From: Chitinophaga rhizosphaerae
GTDB taxonomy: Bacteria > Bacteroidota > Bacteroidia > Chitinophagales > Chitinophagaceae
DNA: 64,000 nt
Assembly (NCBI RefSeq): GCF_003958645.1
Contig: NZ_RXLO01000001.1
Coordinates: 310,001 to 374,000 of the forward strand
Direction of reading: 5' to 3'
Both the position numbers and the translations under genes were made by a program. This document shows, in pieces, positions 42,959 through 51,682 of the stretch. Each line of letters opens with the position of its first letter. Within the stretch, counting starts at the first letter, position 1. The notes under the pieces were generated by a model. That model did not search any database and was not told the origin of the DNA. It saw only the letters and a program-made list of their open reading frames with translations.

Positions 42959-43855
42959 TCAATCCTTCTTGCCCGTTTGCGCCGAATAGGTGCTTTCGAA
43001 TATTTTGTCTGCGTTGTTGGCTTCGAAACCTTCGCGCCGGTGCTGCCTGCGGATATCCGCGGGCGCGAGGCCGGCAAATTCCGGTAGCACTCTTCTTTCC
43101 GCGAACTCCACGTACGATCCCGCGATCTCCTTTTTCTCGCCGCCGTCGAATTCCGCTTCGATCATACGCGCAACGGTGCTGCTTTGCAGTAAACCCTTGT
43201 CCGGACTGGTTTTGATCTTACCGCCGGAATCATTGAGCCGGAAGCCTTCCCTTTCCAGGAAGTCATTGAAATCCGCGATGGTATTGTATCCGGGAGGCAG
43301 GTTGTGGACGCTGACAGTAAAATGGTTGAGATAATAGCGATTGTAGATCACCCAGGCCGCGTATTCACTTTCCGCGCCGAGCAGCAGGTAATCGGAGAGG
43401 GTAGGCGTGCGCCAGAGGCCGGAATGGAGGAAATGGTCCACGGCTTCACCATCGTCGAGGTCCAGCGCGTCTACCGGGTCGGAAGTTACTTCGTCGGTAT
43501 AGCTGTGGATGGTTTGCTGTGCCTTTTCAGAAAGGTCTTTCACGCGGAGCTCGGAGATGAAGATCCGGGGCAATTTATCGGACGGCGGCGCATACCAGTA
43601 TGCGTCGAGTTTCTTTTCCGGGAAGTTGTAGAAATCCATTTTCCGGTAGCCGTAATGGAGGAAAATCTTTTCGAGGGACCGGATACCGAGGTGCGGCACG
43701 CCGAGGGTCCGGAAAGCGATGTGATCGTTTTCGATATCGGTGGCTTTGGCGATAATCCCTTCACGGACCATGGCCCTGATAATGGCGCCCACGTCGGGAA
43801 CGCGTTCCTGGTAACGGCTCATGAGTCCGTTCAATACTGTTTCCAGCGTTGTCAT
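42959..43855 (-). CDS. DUF1338 iron-dependent oxygenase (2-oxoadipate dioxygenase-like)
   Basis: A 298-residue protein of the DUF1338 family, whose studied member HglS is an Fe(II) dioxygenase/decarboxylase turning 2-oxoadipate into D-2-hydroxyglutarate in lysine catabolism. The likely metal ligands are His45 (ENDHIAFRT), His178 (YYLNHFTVSVH) and Glu250 (GSYVEFAERR). The vicinal-oxygen-chelate-type spacing fits. It is shorter than the ~460-residue HglS, so it belongs to the short subgroup. A nearby ALDH7 gene would provide 2-aminoadipate; a transaminase to 2-oxoadipate is not in the window. Confidence 0.87.
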   Translation of the reverse strand: MTTLETVLNGLMSRYQERVPDVGAIIRAMVREGIIAKATDIENDHIAFRTLGVPHLGIRSLEKIFLHYGYRKMDFYNFPEKKLDAYWYAPPSDKLPRIFISELRVKDLSEKAQQTIHSYTDEVTSDPVDALDLDDGEAVDHFLHSGLWRTPTLSDYLLLGAESEYAAWVIYNRYYLNHFTVSVHNLPPGYNTIADFNDFLEREGFRLNDSGGKIKTSPDKGLLQSSTVARMIEAEFDGGEKKEIAGSYVEFAERRVLPEFAGLAPADIRRQHRREGFEANNADKIFESTYSAQTGKKD

Positions 43856-44030
43856 CAGCTTAGATTTTGTAAAAAGTTTTGGTGAATGCGGTTGGCGGGG
43901 TCGGTCGCCGGGATCATGGCACGTGCGAGCAGGTGCTGCGCAGGTACGAAAGCAGGGAAAGTTGTATGTTGATCATGGCGTTCACGAAAGCGAATATAAC
44001 GAAAGCGGTGGAATTTGGGGCTAGTGCATA

Positions 44031-44056
44031 AAAAAAGCCCCTCCTGCGGAGGGGCC
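44031..44056 (-). terminator. Intrinsic terminator for panB
   Basis: Perfect 8-bp stem gcccctcc (44037-44044) / ggaggggc (44048-44055), loop tgc, with a run of A at 44031-44036 that makes a T-tail for the leftward panB transcript. Confidence 0.85.
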
Positions 44057-44083
44057 ACTCTTTGTTCGAAAAAGCGCACGGCC

Positions 44084-44902
44084 TTAGTATTGTTCGTTGT
44101 CGTTGGGAAAATCCTTCCCTTTCACGTCGGTAATGTACTGTTTGGTGGCGCCCAGGATCTGGTCGTACAGGTCGAGGTAGCGGCGGAGGAAGCGGGGTTT
44201 GAACTCCTTGTTGATACCGAGCATATCGTGCATTACGAGTACCTGACCGTCAACATATTTGCCCGCGCCGATACCGATCGTGGGAATGGTGAGCGCTTCG
44301 GCTACGCGTTTGCCCAGTTGGGCGGGGATTTTTTCCAGTACGATGGCGAATGCGCCGGCTTCCTGGAGCAGTTGCGCGTCGCGGATGAGCTTTTCGGCTT
44401 CGGCATCGTCTGTAGCCCTTACGGCATAGGTGCCGAATTTATAGATGCTCTGGGGCGTGAGGCCCAGGTGCCCCATAACGGGTACCCCGGCGCTGATGAT
44501 CCTTTTCACGGACTCGATGATCTCTTCACCGCCTTCGATCTTCACACCATGCGCACCGGTTTCTTTCATGATCCGGATAGTGGAAACGAGCGCTTCTTTC
44601 GAGTTGCCCTGGTAAGAACCGAAGGGGAGGTCTACCACTACGAAGCTGCGCTTGATGGCGCGCACTACCGAGGCGGCATGGTAAATCATCTGGTCGAGGG
44701 TAATGGGGAGCGTGGTTTCATGACCGGCCATCACGTTGGAAGCGGAATCGCCTACCAGCAGGATGTCGATGCCCGCGTCGTCAAAGATGCGGGCCATGGA
44801 AAAGTCATAAGCGGTCAGCATGGAAATCTTTTCTCCGTCCGTCTTCATCTTTTGCAGCACATGCGTCGTGATGCGTTTGATTTCTTTGTTTACAGCAGAC
44901 AT
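44084..44902 (-). CDS. panB: 3-methyl-2-oxobutanoate hydroxymethyltransferase
   Basis: Makes ketopantoate from 2-oxoisovalerate and methylene-THF, the first step to pantothenate. The 272-residue protein shows [26 protein letters not shown], the metal-binding ADLPFG-like [28 protein letters not shown] and the catalytic Glu in [10 protein letters not shown]. The pathway partners panD and panC are about 4.5 kb away on the same strand, split from panB by ppx, ppk1 and a flippase gene. Confidence 0.96.
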   Translation of the reverse strand: MSAVNKEIKRITTHVLQKMKTDGEKISMLTAYDFSMARIFDDAGIDILLVGDSASNVMAGHETTLPITLDQMIYHAASVVRAIKRSFVVVDLPFGSYQGNSKEALVSTIRIMKETGAHGVKIEGGEEIIESVKRIISAGVPVMGHLGLTPQSIYKFGTYAVRATDDAEAEKLIRDAQLLQEAGAFAIVLEKIPAQLGKRVAEALTIPTIGIGAGKYVDGQVLVMHDMLGINKEFKPRFLRRYLDLYDQILGATKQYITDVKGKDFPNDNEQY

Positions 44903-44986
44903 TGCATTACGTATTTACACCGGGCCCAATGCCCGAAGCGGCACAAAGTTTGGAATATTTACCGGATTTGCCTACATTTTTTTGAT

Positions 44987-45880
44987 CTACGGTCGGGCCA
45001 GTGCGGAAATCTCCTTGTAGAGGGCGCGCACGAGCCCGTCGGCCAGGCCGATCTTGGGCACGTAGATCTCCTGGATGTCCGTCCACCGCATCACGTTCAC
45101 GTATATCTGCAACGCCGGCACGATCACGTCTGCACGATCTTCGCGGAGATTATAAAGATGGATACGCTCTTCCACCGAAAAACTGCTGAATTCCTTGTAG
45201 TAATCCTTCAGCAGGTCCAGCGTGAGCGGTTTTCCTTCTTTCTTTTTGGAGAGGGAAAATACTTTGTTGATGTTTCCGCCCGAGCCGATGGCCACGAGCT
45301 GTCCGAAATTTTTGAGGTTTTGCCGGAGGAAGTCTTTCATCTGCTGCCAGTGCTTTTCCTCCACTTTCCCCTGCAGCAGGCGGATGGTGCCGATGTTGAA
45401 CGATTCCTTGAAAACGAGGCTGTTCCCCTTGAAAAACGTCATTTCGGTACTGCCGCCGCCCACGTCGATATAGAGATACCCCCGGGTTTTGTCGAGGTTT
45501 TCGGCGATGTGGTTCTCGTAAATGAAATTGGCTTCTTCCTGCCCGGTGATCACCTTGATCTCCATGCCGGTCTCCAGCTTCACGCGCTCGAGTATCTGCG
45601 CGCCGTTGGCCGCATCGCGCATGGCGGAAGTGGCGGCCGTTTTGAGGTATTTGACCTCGTAAACGTCGAGCAGCAGCTTATAGGCTTTGATGGTGTTGAC
45701 GAAGCTTTCGGCCCTCTTTTCAGAGATGGCCCCCGTCGCAAAAACGTCCATGCCCAGCCGGAGGGGCACGCGCACGAGGTTGACTTTCGTGAAATCCATT
45801 TCTCCGTTCGCCTTGGGCGACGCTTCCGTGATGAGGAGGCGCGCCGCGTTCGATCCGATGTCTATAGCTGCAAGCTTCAT
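44987..45880 (-). CDS. ppx: Exopolyphosphatase/pppGpp phosphohydrolase (Ppx/GppA)
   Basis: A 297-residue protein of the Ppx/GppA family, an actin-like ATPase fold that trims polyphosphate or pppGpp. Key motifs are AAIDIGSNAARLLI (phosphate loop 1), TAATSAMRDAANG, ITGQEEANFIYENH with the catalytic Glu, and YIDVGGGSTEMTFF. It is the short, single-core form common in Bacteroidota without the extra C-terminal HD part. ppk1 ends 73 nt upstream on the same strand, with a TATCTTTG box in the gap, so ppx has its own possible promoter. Confidence 0.92.
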   Translation of the reverse strand: MKLAAIDIGSNAARLLITEASPKANGEMDFTKVNLVRVPLRLGMDVFATGAISEKRAESFVNTIKAYKLLLDVYEVKYLKTAATSAMRDAANGAQILERVKLETGMEIKVITGQEEANFIYENHIAENLDKTRGYLYIDVGGGSTEMTFFKGNSLVFKESFNIGTIRLLQGKVEEKHWQQMKDFLRQNLKNFGQLVAIGSGGNINKVFSLSKKKEGKPLTLDLLKDYYKEFSSFSVEERIHLYNLREDRADVIVPALQIYVNVMRWTDIQEIYVPKIGLADGLVRALYKEISALARP

Positions 45881-45914
45881 TCCGTCATATTCCGGTTTTG
45901 GTGTACCGATGCGT

Positions 45915-45922
45915 CAAAGATA
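45915..45922 (-). promoter_or_regulatory. -7 promoter box of ppx
   Basis: The minus strand reads TATCTTTG, a full TAnnTTTG match, 35 nt before the ppx ATG, within the 73-nt ppk1-ppx gap. Confidence 0.5.
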
Positions 45923-45953
45923 TTAAAACACATGGATTTCCACGATTCCGGCA

Positions 45954-48104
45954 TTAATTATACGACTTGTCGTGCAGGTATTTGAAAATTTCCAGCTGCG
46001 CCCGGACCTTCCGGCCCGGCGAGTGTTTATAGGCGTTCCGCTGCTCATTGTCCAGGATCCTGACCTTCACGTTGCTCAACAGCTGTATGTTCAATATCTC
46101 GATCAATTCCTGCCGGATCACGGGGTCCAGGATCTCCGCCGCGGCTTCCACGCGGTGATCGAGGTTGCGGACCATCCAGTCAGACGAAGCAATGAAAACC
46201 TTTTCCTGCCCGCTGTTATGGAAAACGAAAACCCGCGCGTGCTCGAGGTACTCGTCCACAATACTGATGGCCTCGATATCTTTCTTCCATTTCTTGTTCG
46301 AAGTATAGGCGCAACAGATGCCGCGGATGATCAGTTTCACTTCCACACCCGCCCTGGCGGCCTCGTACAGCTTATCGATCATGATCTCGTCCGACAGGGA
46401 ATTCATCTTCAGCATGATGCCAGACGCTTTTTTACTGCGCGCGTTGCGGATTTCCCTGTCGATCATGCGGAGGAACGATTTGCGCATGTTATGCGGGCTT
46501 ACCAGCAGGGTTTTACATTGCTGGAGGATTTTTTCATCGTGCCGCGGGCTTTCCAGGTAGCGGAATATCCGGTTGATATCTGCCAGGATGCCCCTGTCGC
46601 TCGTCAGCAGGCAATGATCGCCATACACTTTGGCCGTGCGCTCGTTGAGGTTGCCCGTGCTCACGAAACCGTATTGCACGGTGGAGTTGCCGTTGCGCTT
46701 CTTGATGACGCAGATTTTGGCGTGCACTTTCATCCCCGGAACGCCGTACAGCACTTTCACGCCTTCTTCCTCCAGCCTTTCCTTCCACTTCAGGTTGGCC
46801 TCTTCATCGAACCGGGCCCGCAGTTCCAGCACTACCACTACCTGTTTGCCGTTGCGCACGGCGTTGATGAGGGCATTGATGATGCGGCTGTTCCGGGCCA
46901 GGCGGTAAGCGGTGATCTTGATAGTGGTCACCTGCGGGTCCATGGCGGATTCGCGGAGGAGGTCGATGATGGTGTCGAAGGAATGATAGGGCGTATGGAG
47001 CATCACGTCCTGCTCGCGGATAACGCTCATCACGCTCGGAACGTTCTGGAACAGAGGATGGATGAGGGTTTTGCGGCGCATGCGCTCGCGGGTAAAGACT
47101 TCGTCGGGGAAATCCATGAAGTCTTTGAAATTATGGATACGCCCGCCGGGCAGGAGGTTGTCTTTCCGGGAAAGGCCCAGCCGGCGGATGAGGAATTCGA
47201 GGAGGTAGGGGTCGATCTGGCTATCGTAGATGAAGCGGACGGGCTTGCCTTTCCGGCGGGCCTTGATGCCTTTTTCGAGCTGGTGGATGAGGGAAGTGGC
47301 GATGTCGTTGTCGATATCGAGCTCCGCGTCGCGCGTTACTTTAATGATCGAAGAACTGAATTTGTCGTACCCGAAATACGAGAATACATGCGGCAGGTTG
47401 AAGCGGATGACGTCCTCCATCAGCATGATATCGTGCTCGCCTTCCTTGCTGGGCAGGATGAGGAAGCGGGGGAGCACGGTGGTGGGGATTTCGATGAGGG
47501 CATACGTCTGCCGGACGGAATTATCCTCCTTGGCCAGAACCACGGCGAGGTAGATGGATTTATCGCGCAGGTAGGGCAGGTTGGGGATGGATTCGATCAT
47601 AAGGGGAATGATGTTGGTCCGCACATGATCGTTGAAATAATTCTGGACGAATTTCTGTTGTTCCCGGTTGAGGTGCTTTTCCGTCCGGATGAAAATATGT
47701 TCGTTTTTCAGTTCTTCTTCGATCTCTTTCCAGATACGGTCGAATTCCTGTTGCTGGGAAATGACGGTTGCCTGGATTTCTTCGAGGATGAGTTCGGGAT
47801 TTTCTTCCAGGTGCATGCGGGCGCTGCGGCCGAAGGCCACCATACGCTTGAGGGTGGCTACACGTACGCGGAAAAACTCGTCGAGGTTGTTGGAGAATAT
47901 ACCAAGGAAGCGGATCCTTTCATATAGCGGCACTGTTGTGTCTGCCGCTTCCTGTAATACCCTGGCGTTGAAGGAAAGCCAGCTGATGTCCCTTATGATG
48001 GTCTTCTTTTTCGTAAGGACCGATTTCAATTTCGTCGTCTTCTTCACCGGTTTATGTTTAAGGGGCGCCGGTAATACTGCGGCGGCTGTCGAGTCCGTTC
48101 TCAT
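45954..48104 (-). CDS. ppk1: Polyphosphate kinase 1
   Basis: Builds inorganic polyphosphate from ATP. The 716-residue protein has the four PPK1 domains: the N domain (DISWLSFNARVLQEA), the H domain (FGRSARMHLEENPELILEEI), and the two PLD-like kinase domains with VKVHAKICVIKKR holding the autophosphorylated His, FVSTGNLNERTAKVYGDH, and LIIRGICCAYTSNK. A Lys/Thr-rich extension of ~38 residues precedes the N domain. Next to ppx, it forms a synthesis/degradation pair. Confidence 0.96.
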   Translation of the reverse strand: MRTDSTAAAVLPAPLKHKPVKKTTKLKSVLTKKKTIIRDISWLSFNARVLQEAADTTVPLYERIRFLGIFSNNLDEFFRVRVATLKRMVAFGRSARMHLEENPELILEEIQATVISQQQEFDRIWKEIEEELKNEHIFIRTEKHLNREQQKFVQNYFNDHVRTNIIPLMIESIPNLPYLRDKSIYLAVVLAKEDNSVRQTYALIEIPTTVLPRFLILPSKEGEHDIMLMEDVIRFNLPHVFSYFGYDKFSSSIIKVTRDAELDIDNDIATSLIHQLEKGIKARRKGKPVRFIYDSQIDPYLLEFLIRRLGLSRKDNLLPGGRIHNFKDFMDFPDEVFTRERMRRKTLIHPLFQNVPSVMSVIREQDVMLHTPYHSFDTIIDLLRESAMDPQVTTIKITAYRLARNSRIINALINAVRNGKQVVVVLELRARFDEEANLKWKERLEEEGVKVLYGVPGMKVHAKICVIKKRNGNSTVQYGFVSTGNLNERTAKVYGDHCLLTSDRGILADINRIFRYLESPRHDEKILQQCKTLLVSPHNMRKSFLRMIDREIRNARSKKASGIMLKMNSLSDEIMIDKLYEAARAGVEVKLIIRGICCAYTSNKKWKKDIEAISIVDEYLEHARVFVFHNSGQEKVFIASSDWMVRNLDHRVEAAAEILDPVIRQELIEILNIQLLSNVKVRILDNEQRNAYKHSPGRKVRAQLEIFKYLHDKSYN

Positions 48105-48165
48105 AGATGCACATGATTTTTTGGAGCGTTGGCGAGGCCAGGAAAATTATGATCGCAAAAATGAG

Positions 48166-48186
48166 GAAAACCCGGTCGCCGGGTGT
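48166..48186 (-). terminator. Possible terminator after flippase gene
   Basis: Stem acccgg / ccgggt with loop tcg, and an A-run to the left giving a short T-tail leftward. It is 160 nt past the flippase stop, so the assignment is tentative. Confidence 0.4.
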
Positions 48187-48345
48187 CCGTGCCGTGTTAA
48201 CTTACCATTAAATTACGGATTTTCAGCCTCTTTTGTTGCGCAAAAGAAAGCATTCAGGGGCAAGGTGCATGCCGTGCAACAGGGATGCGGCTTCATAACC
48301 CGTCAATGATATGAAGTGCGGAAGGTGATTTCCCGGTGTTGAAAA

Positions 48346-49362
48346 TCAGGGCTGCGGCGCATCCGCGGGTTTCTTGTTGAAGAGCGGGATGGCGGCGAGG
48401 CTCCCGAATCCGAGCACGAGCATCAGGGCCGTTTGCGCGAGCCAGATGATCCATCCGAATGCGAAGCCGATGGTGGCGGAAATGCCGTACAGTACAAGGA
48501 TTTGCTGCACGATGTATTGATATGCGCCGATACCGCCCTGCGTGGCGATCATGCCGATGCTGCCGAAGGCGAGGATAGACATGGCGGCTTTCGCGCCGAG
48601 GCCTGCCGTTTCCTCCATGCACCAGAAGGCGATGTAGACCTGCGAAAAATACAGCGCCCACATCAGCAGCGTATAAAACAGGAACCAGCCTTTATCGCGC
48701 AGTTTGCCGACGGAAAGGATGCCTTCCACGATGCCGCGGAGGAGGTTACGGAAAGAAATGCCCGCTTTGGTGGATTTGAAACGGCGCAGCAACCAGGTTG
48801 CCAACATTACGAAGAGCAATCCCCCCGCCACGATGATCCCCCAGGTCAGCACCGGTACCCCGGTGAACTTGGCGGACAGCGGCGTCCAGATGTACTGGCT
48901 CACGAAAGCGCCTACCACATCCACCTGGATGAGCACGGTTACGGTCAGCAGCAAGACGAGGCAAAGCAGATCGATGGCGCGCTCGGCGATCATGGTGCCC
49001 ACGAGCCGGTCTACGGGAATTTTCTCGTAGCGCGACAACACGCCGCAACGCGCAACTTCACCCAGCCGGGGAACGGCCAGGTTGAGGAGGTAGCCGATCA
49101 TGACGGCGAAAAAGGTATTGAGTTTTTTGGGTTCGTAGCCGAGCGGGGAAAAGAGGAGCCGCCAGCGGATGGCGCGCACCCAATGGCTGCCGATGCCCAG
49201 GATCATGGTCGGGATAAGGAGCCAGTAATTGCCATGGCGCATGGCGCTTTTGATCTCCGATATCTGCTGCGGCGTGAAACCCCGCACCGTCCACCAGATG
49301 ATTAATATGCCCAGCCCGAGAAAAACAGCGAACTGCAGGATGGTTTTGAGCGTTTTCGGCAT
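48346..49362 (-). CDS. Flippase-like membrane protein (YbhN/LPG synthase TM domain)
   Basis: A 338-residue protein with about eight transmembrane helices of the lysylphosphatidylglycerol synthase TM/UPF0104 family (PF03706). Typical segments are SHWVRAIRWRLLF, NLAVPRLGEVARCGVLSRYEKIPVDRLVGTMIAERAIDLL and ATQGGIGAYQYIV. The family contains lipid flippases, but without the aminoacyltransferase domain the substrate is unknown. It starts 29 nt after panD ends, which suggests it is the last gene of a panC-panD unit. Confidence 0.87.
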   Translation of the reverse strand: MPKTLKTILQFAVFLGLGILIIWWTVRGFTPQQISEIKSAMRHGNYWLLIPTMILGIGSHWVRAIRWRLLFSPLGYEPKKLNTFFAVMIGYLLNLAVPRLGEVARCGVLSRYEKIPVDRLVGTMIAERAIDLLCLVLLLTVTVLIQVDVVGAFVSQYIWTPLSAKFTGVPVLTWGIIVAGGLLFVMLATWLLRRFKSTKAGISFRNLLRGIVEGILSVGKLRDKGWFLFYTLLMWALYFSQVYIAFWCMEETAGLGAKAAMSILAFGSIGMIATQGGIGAYQYIVQQILVLYGISATIGFAFGWIIWLAQTALMLVLGFGSLAAIPLFNKKPADAPQP

Positions 49363-49391
49363 AATAACGGGGAGAATGTGCGGGTTACGGA

Positions 49392-49736
49392 CTATAATTT
49401 ATTGCCTTCTTTCGGAAAAACGGCGATAGGCGTGAATTTTTTGGCTTCCTCGAAATCGAGGGTGGCGTATGAAATGATGATGACGATATCGCCCACGGCT
49501 ACCAGGCGCGCGGCCGGACCGTTCATACAAACCACGCCGGAGCCGCGTTTGCCCTTGATAATATACGTTTCGAGGCGCTCGCCGTTGTTGACGTTTACGA
49601 CCTGAACTTTCTCATTGGCGATCAGGTTGGCGGCATCCATCAGATCTTCATCGATGGTGATGCTGCCCACGTAGTTCAAATTGGCTTCCGTGATAACCGC
49701 GCGGTGAATCTTCGATTTTAATACTTCGATCAGCAT
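49392..49736 (-). CDS. panD: Aspartate 1-decarboxylase
   Basis: Makes beta-alanine from aspartate for pantothenate. The 114-residue proenzyme is self-cleaved between Gly24 and Ser25 (YVGSITID) to form the pyruvoyl group. Other expected residues are in [37 protein letters not shown] and DIVIIISYA. It lies between panC (46 nt upstream) and the flippase gene. A TACCTTTG box at 49754-49761 suggests a promoter of its own. Confidence 0.96.
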   Translation of the reverse strand: MLIEVLKSKIHRAVITEANLNYVGSITIDEDLMDAANLIANEKVQVVNVNNGERLETYIIKGKRGSGVVCMNGPAARLVAVGDIVIIISYATLDFEEAKKFTPIAVFPKEGNKL

Positions 49737-49753
49737 ATTTCTGGTGTAGTCCG

Positions 49754-49761
49754 CAAAGGTA
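49754..49761 (-). promoter_or_regulatory. -7 promoter box of panD
   Basis: The minus strand reads TACCTTTG, a full TAnnTTTG match, 18 nt before the panD ATG in the panC-panD gap. Confidence 0.45.
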
Positions 49762-49782
49762 GAGGAATTTCCGGGAAATAAC

Positions 49783-50631
49783 CTAGGCCCCGGCCGTCAT
49801 ATTATCTATCAGCCTGATATCTCCCAGCCTGGCTGCCACCAGGATTGCCATGGGCCCGTCTTCCGGGGCCTCCAGCAAGCGGAGGTCGGAGCCGGAGGCC
49901 AGTTGCAGGTAATCCGGTTCAAAACCGGCCTTTTCGAGCCGGGCCAGGCCTTCCGACCGCAGTTCGGGGAAAGGGCGGTTATGCAGGTTGTCTTTTACCC
50001 ATTGCAACGTCCGGCTGATCTCCACGGCCGTAACCCGCTGTTCCGGCGAGAGGCGCATATTGCGGCTGCTCATGGCCAGGCCGTCGGGTTCGCGGAGGGT
50101 GGGGCATATATATAATGTAGCCATACTTCCGGTGATCTCCAGTAAACGTTTGATAATCATGCATTGTTGAAAGTCTTTCTGTCCCATGAACAGGTCGTCG
50201 GGCCCCACAGCGTCCAGTAATTTATGCACGATGATGCCTACGCCCTGGAAGTGCCCCGGGCGGGAGGCGCCTTCGAGCACGGATTCGATATACCCGAAAT
50301 CGTAATGGGGATGGGATCCGTTCACGCCTTCGGGGTACATTTCCGTCACGGAGGGCAGAAAAAGATAATCGGCCCCGGCGGCGGTGAGGAGGAGAATGTC
50401 TTGCTGAAGGGTGGAGGGGTATTTTTCGAAGTCTTTCGGATCGTTGAACTGAGTCGGGTTGACGAAAATGCTCGCTACCACGATGTCTGACTGTTGTTTT
50501 GCGGCCTGGACGAGTGAGATGTGCCCTTGATGGAGGGCGCCCATGGTGGGGGCGAACCCGATGCGTCTTCCTGCCTTTTTTTCCTGTCCCAGCGCCTCCC
50601 GGAGATCCGCTGCCCGCTTGAATAAATACAT
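49783..50631 (-). CDS. panC: Pantoate-beta-alanine ligase
   Basis: Joins pantoate and beta-alanine with ATP to form pantothenate. The 282-residue protein has the HIGH-type motif in [35 protein letters not shown], the [16 protein letters not shown] segment (KDxQQ) and the KMSKS-like AMSSRN. It is divergent from the starch-synthase-like gene and first in the panC-panD-flippase series. Confidence 0.96.
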   Translation of the reverse strand: MYLFKRAADLREALGQEKKAGRRIGFAPTMGALHQGHISLVQAAKQQSDIVVASIFVNPTQFNDPKDFEKYPSTLQQDILLLTAAGADYLFLPSVTEMYPEGVNGSHPHYDFGYIESVLEGASRPGHFQGVGIIVHKLLDAVGPDDLFMGQKDFQQCMIIKRLLEITGSMATLYICPTLREPDGLAMSSRNMRLSPEQRVTAVEISRTLQWVKDNLHNRPFPELRSEGLARLEKAGFEPDYLQLASGSDLRLLEAPEDGPMAILVAARLGDIRLIDNMTAGA

Positions 50632-50692
50632 AAACCTTTGCTTAAAAGGATGTTAAAAGTGACAATTTGGCCAGTATTACCTAAAAATTTCG

Positions 50693-50700
50693 TAGTTTTG
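50693..50700 (+). promoter_or_regulatory. Promoter of the starch-synthase-like gene
   Basis: TAGTTTTG fully matches TAnnTTTG; a TTTG at 50666-50669 lies 23 nt upstream, near the reported upper limit of -33 spacing. The ATG follows 41 nt later. Confidence 0.55.
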
Positions 50701-50741
50701 CAAGCCAAATTAAAAATAACTGCATTAATAATCAGCAATAA

Positions 50742-51563
50742 ATGTCCACAAAGAAAAGAATTCTTTTTATTGCCCAGGAAATGTCGCCTTATCTGGATTT
50801 GACAGAGTATGCGAACATGGTCAATAAGATGGCGATCAAGTCGAATGAGGCGGGCCTGGAAGTGAGGGTTATCATGCCGAGGTTTGGGAATATCAACGAA
50901 CGGAGGCACAGATTACATGAAGTGGTAAGATTGTCAGGCATCAACATCGTAATCGATGGAGATGACTACCCGCTGATCATCAAGGTGGCTTCGCTTCCGA
51001 ACGCGCGCCTGCAGGTTTACTTCCTGGACAATGAAGATTATTTCAAGCGGAAAGGCGTTTTCGCGGATGACGACGGTACATTCTACGATGACAACGCGGC
51101 CCGGATGGTGTTTTTCTGCAAAGGCGCCCTGGAAACCGTGAAGAAATTCGGATGGCCGCCGGATATTATCCATTGCAGTGGGTGGATGACTTCGCTCATC
51201 CCCGTTTACCTGAAAACAGCCTATAAGAAGGAGCCGGTCTTCGCACAGACCAAAACGGTATTCTCCATGGAGCCCAACAGCTTCAAGGATAAACTGGGCG
51301 CTACCTTCATCAAAAAAGCGATCATCAGCAACCAGATCAAGGAAAAAGACCTGGAATTGTATAAAGACGGAACCAATTCGGCCCTGAACCGGGGTGCCGC
51401 CAAATTCGCCGACGCCGTGGTGCTGGCAGGGGAGAAGGTCGATAAAAAGACGTTGGACGAGGTGAAGGCGGAAAAAGGCAAGATCATCCTGCCTTACAAG
51501 AAGGAAAACGAAGACCTGGTGGACTATCTCCAGTTATACCATCAGCTGTTAGGCGTAAAATAA
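50742..51563 (+). CDS. Starch/glycogen-synthase N-domain-only protein
   Basis: A 273-residue protein resembling only the N-terminal (GT5) half of glycogen synthase: KRILFIAQEMSPYLDLTEYANMVNKM, VRVIMPRFGNI, and DIIHCSGWMTSLIPVYLK. Full glycogen synthases are ~480 residues with a second GT-B lobe, missing here. The KxGGL motif that binds ADP-glucose is also not present; the matching site reads YLDLTEYA. Proteins of this shape occur across Bacteroidota beside panC and DUF4270 genes, so it is a kept form and not a broken gene. Catalysis as a glucosyltransferase is doubtful. Confidence 0.85.
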   Translation: MSTKKRILFIAQEMSPYLDLTEYANMVNKMAIKSNEAGLEVRVIMPRFGNINERRHRLHEVVRLSGINIVIDGDDYPLIIKVASLPNARLQVYFLDNEDYFKRKGVFADDDGTFYDDNAARMVFFCKGALETVKKFGWPPDIIHCSGWMTSLIPVYLKTAYKKEPVFAQTKTVFSMEPNSFKDKLGATFIKKAIISNQIKEKDLELYKDGTNSALNRGAAKFADAVVLAGEKVDKKTLDEVKAEKGKIILPYKKENEDLVDYLQLYHQLLGVK

Positions 51564-51682
51564 GTCCGGGAAAAATTAAAAATGAAAAGTTAAAACTGCT
51601 GACGGCATGCCCGTTATACAGGCAAACTTTCTATTTTTAGTTTTTCTATCTAGTTAGTCAACAAACCGAACAAACCAATTAC

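Noticed and set aside
44015..45985. A 656-codon plus-strand frame over panB and ppx
   Set aside because: It spans two clear minus-strand genes and their terminator and promoter; composition is that of an antisense shadow.
45972..47927. A long plus-strand open frame (651 codons) opposite ppk1
   Set aside because: It is the mirror of a high-GC coding gene; it has no family resemblance, while the minus strand encodes a full PPK1 with all motifs.
50742..51563. A frameshifted or truncated glycogen synthase pseudogene
   Set aside because: The frame is clean, the next 119 nt show no remains of the second lobe, and this short form recurs in the phylum as far as I recall.
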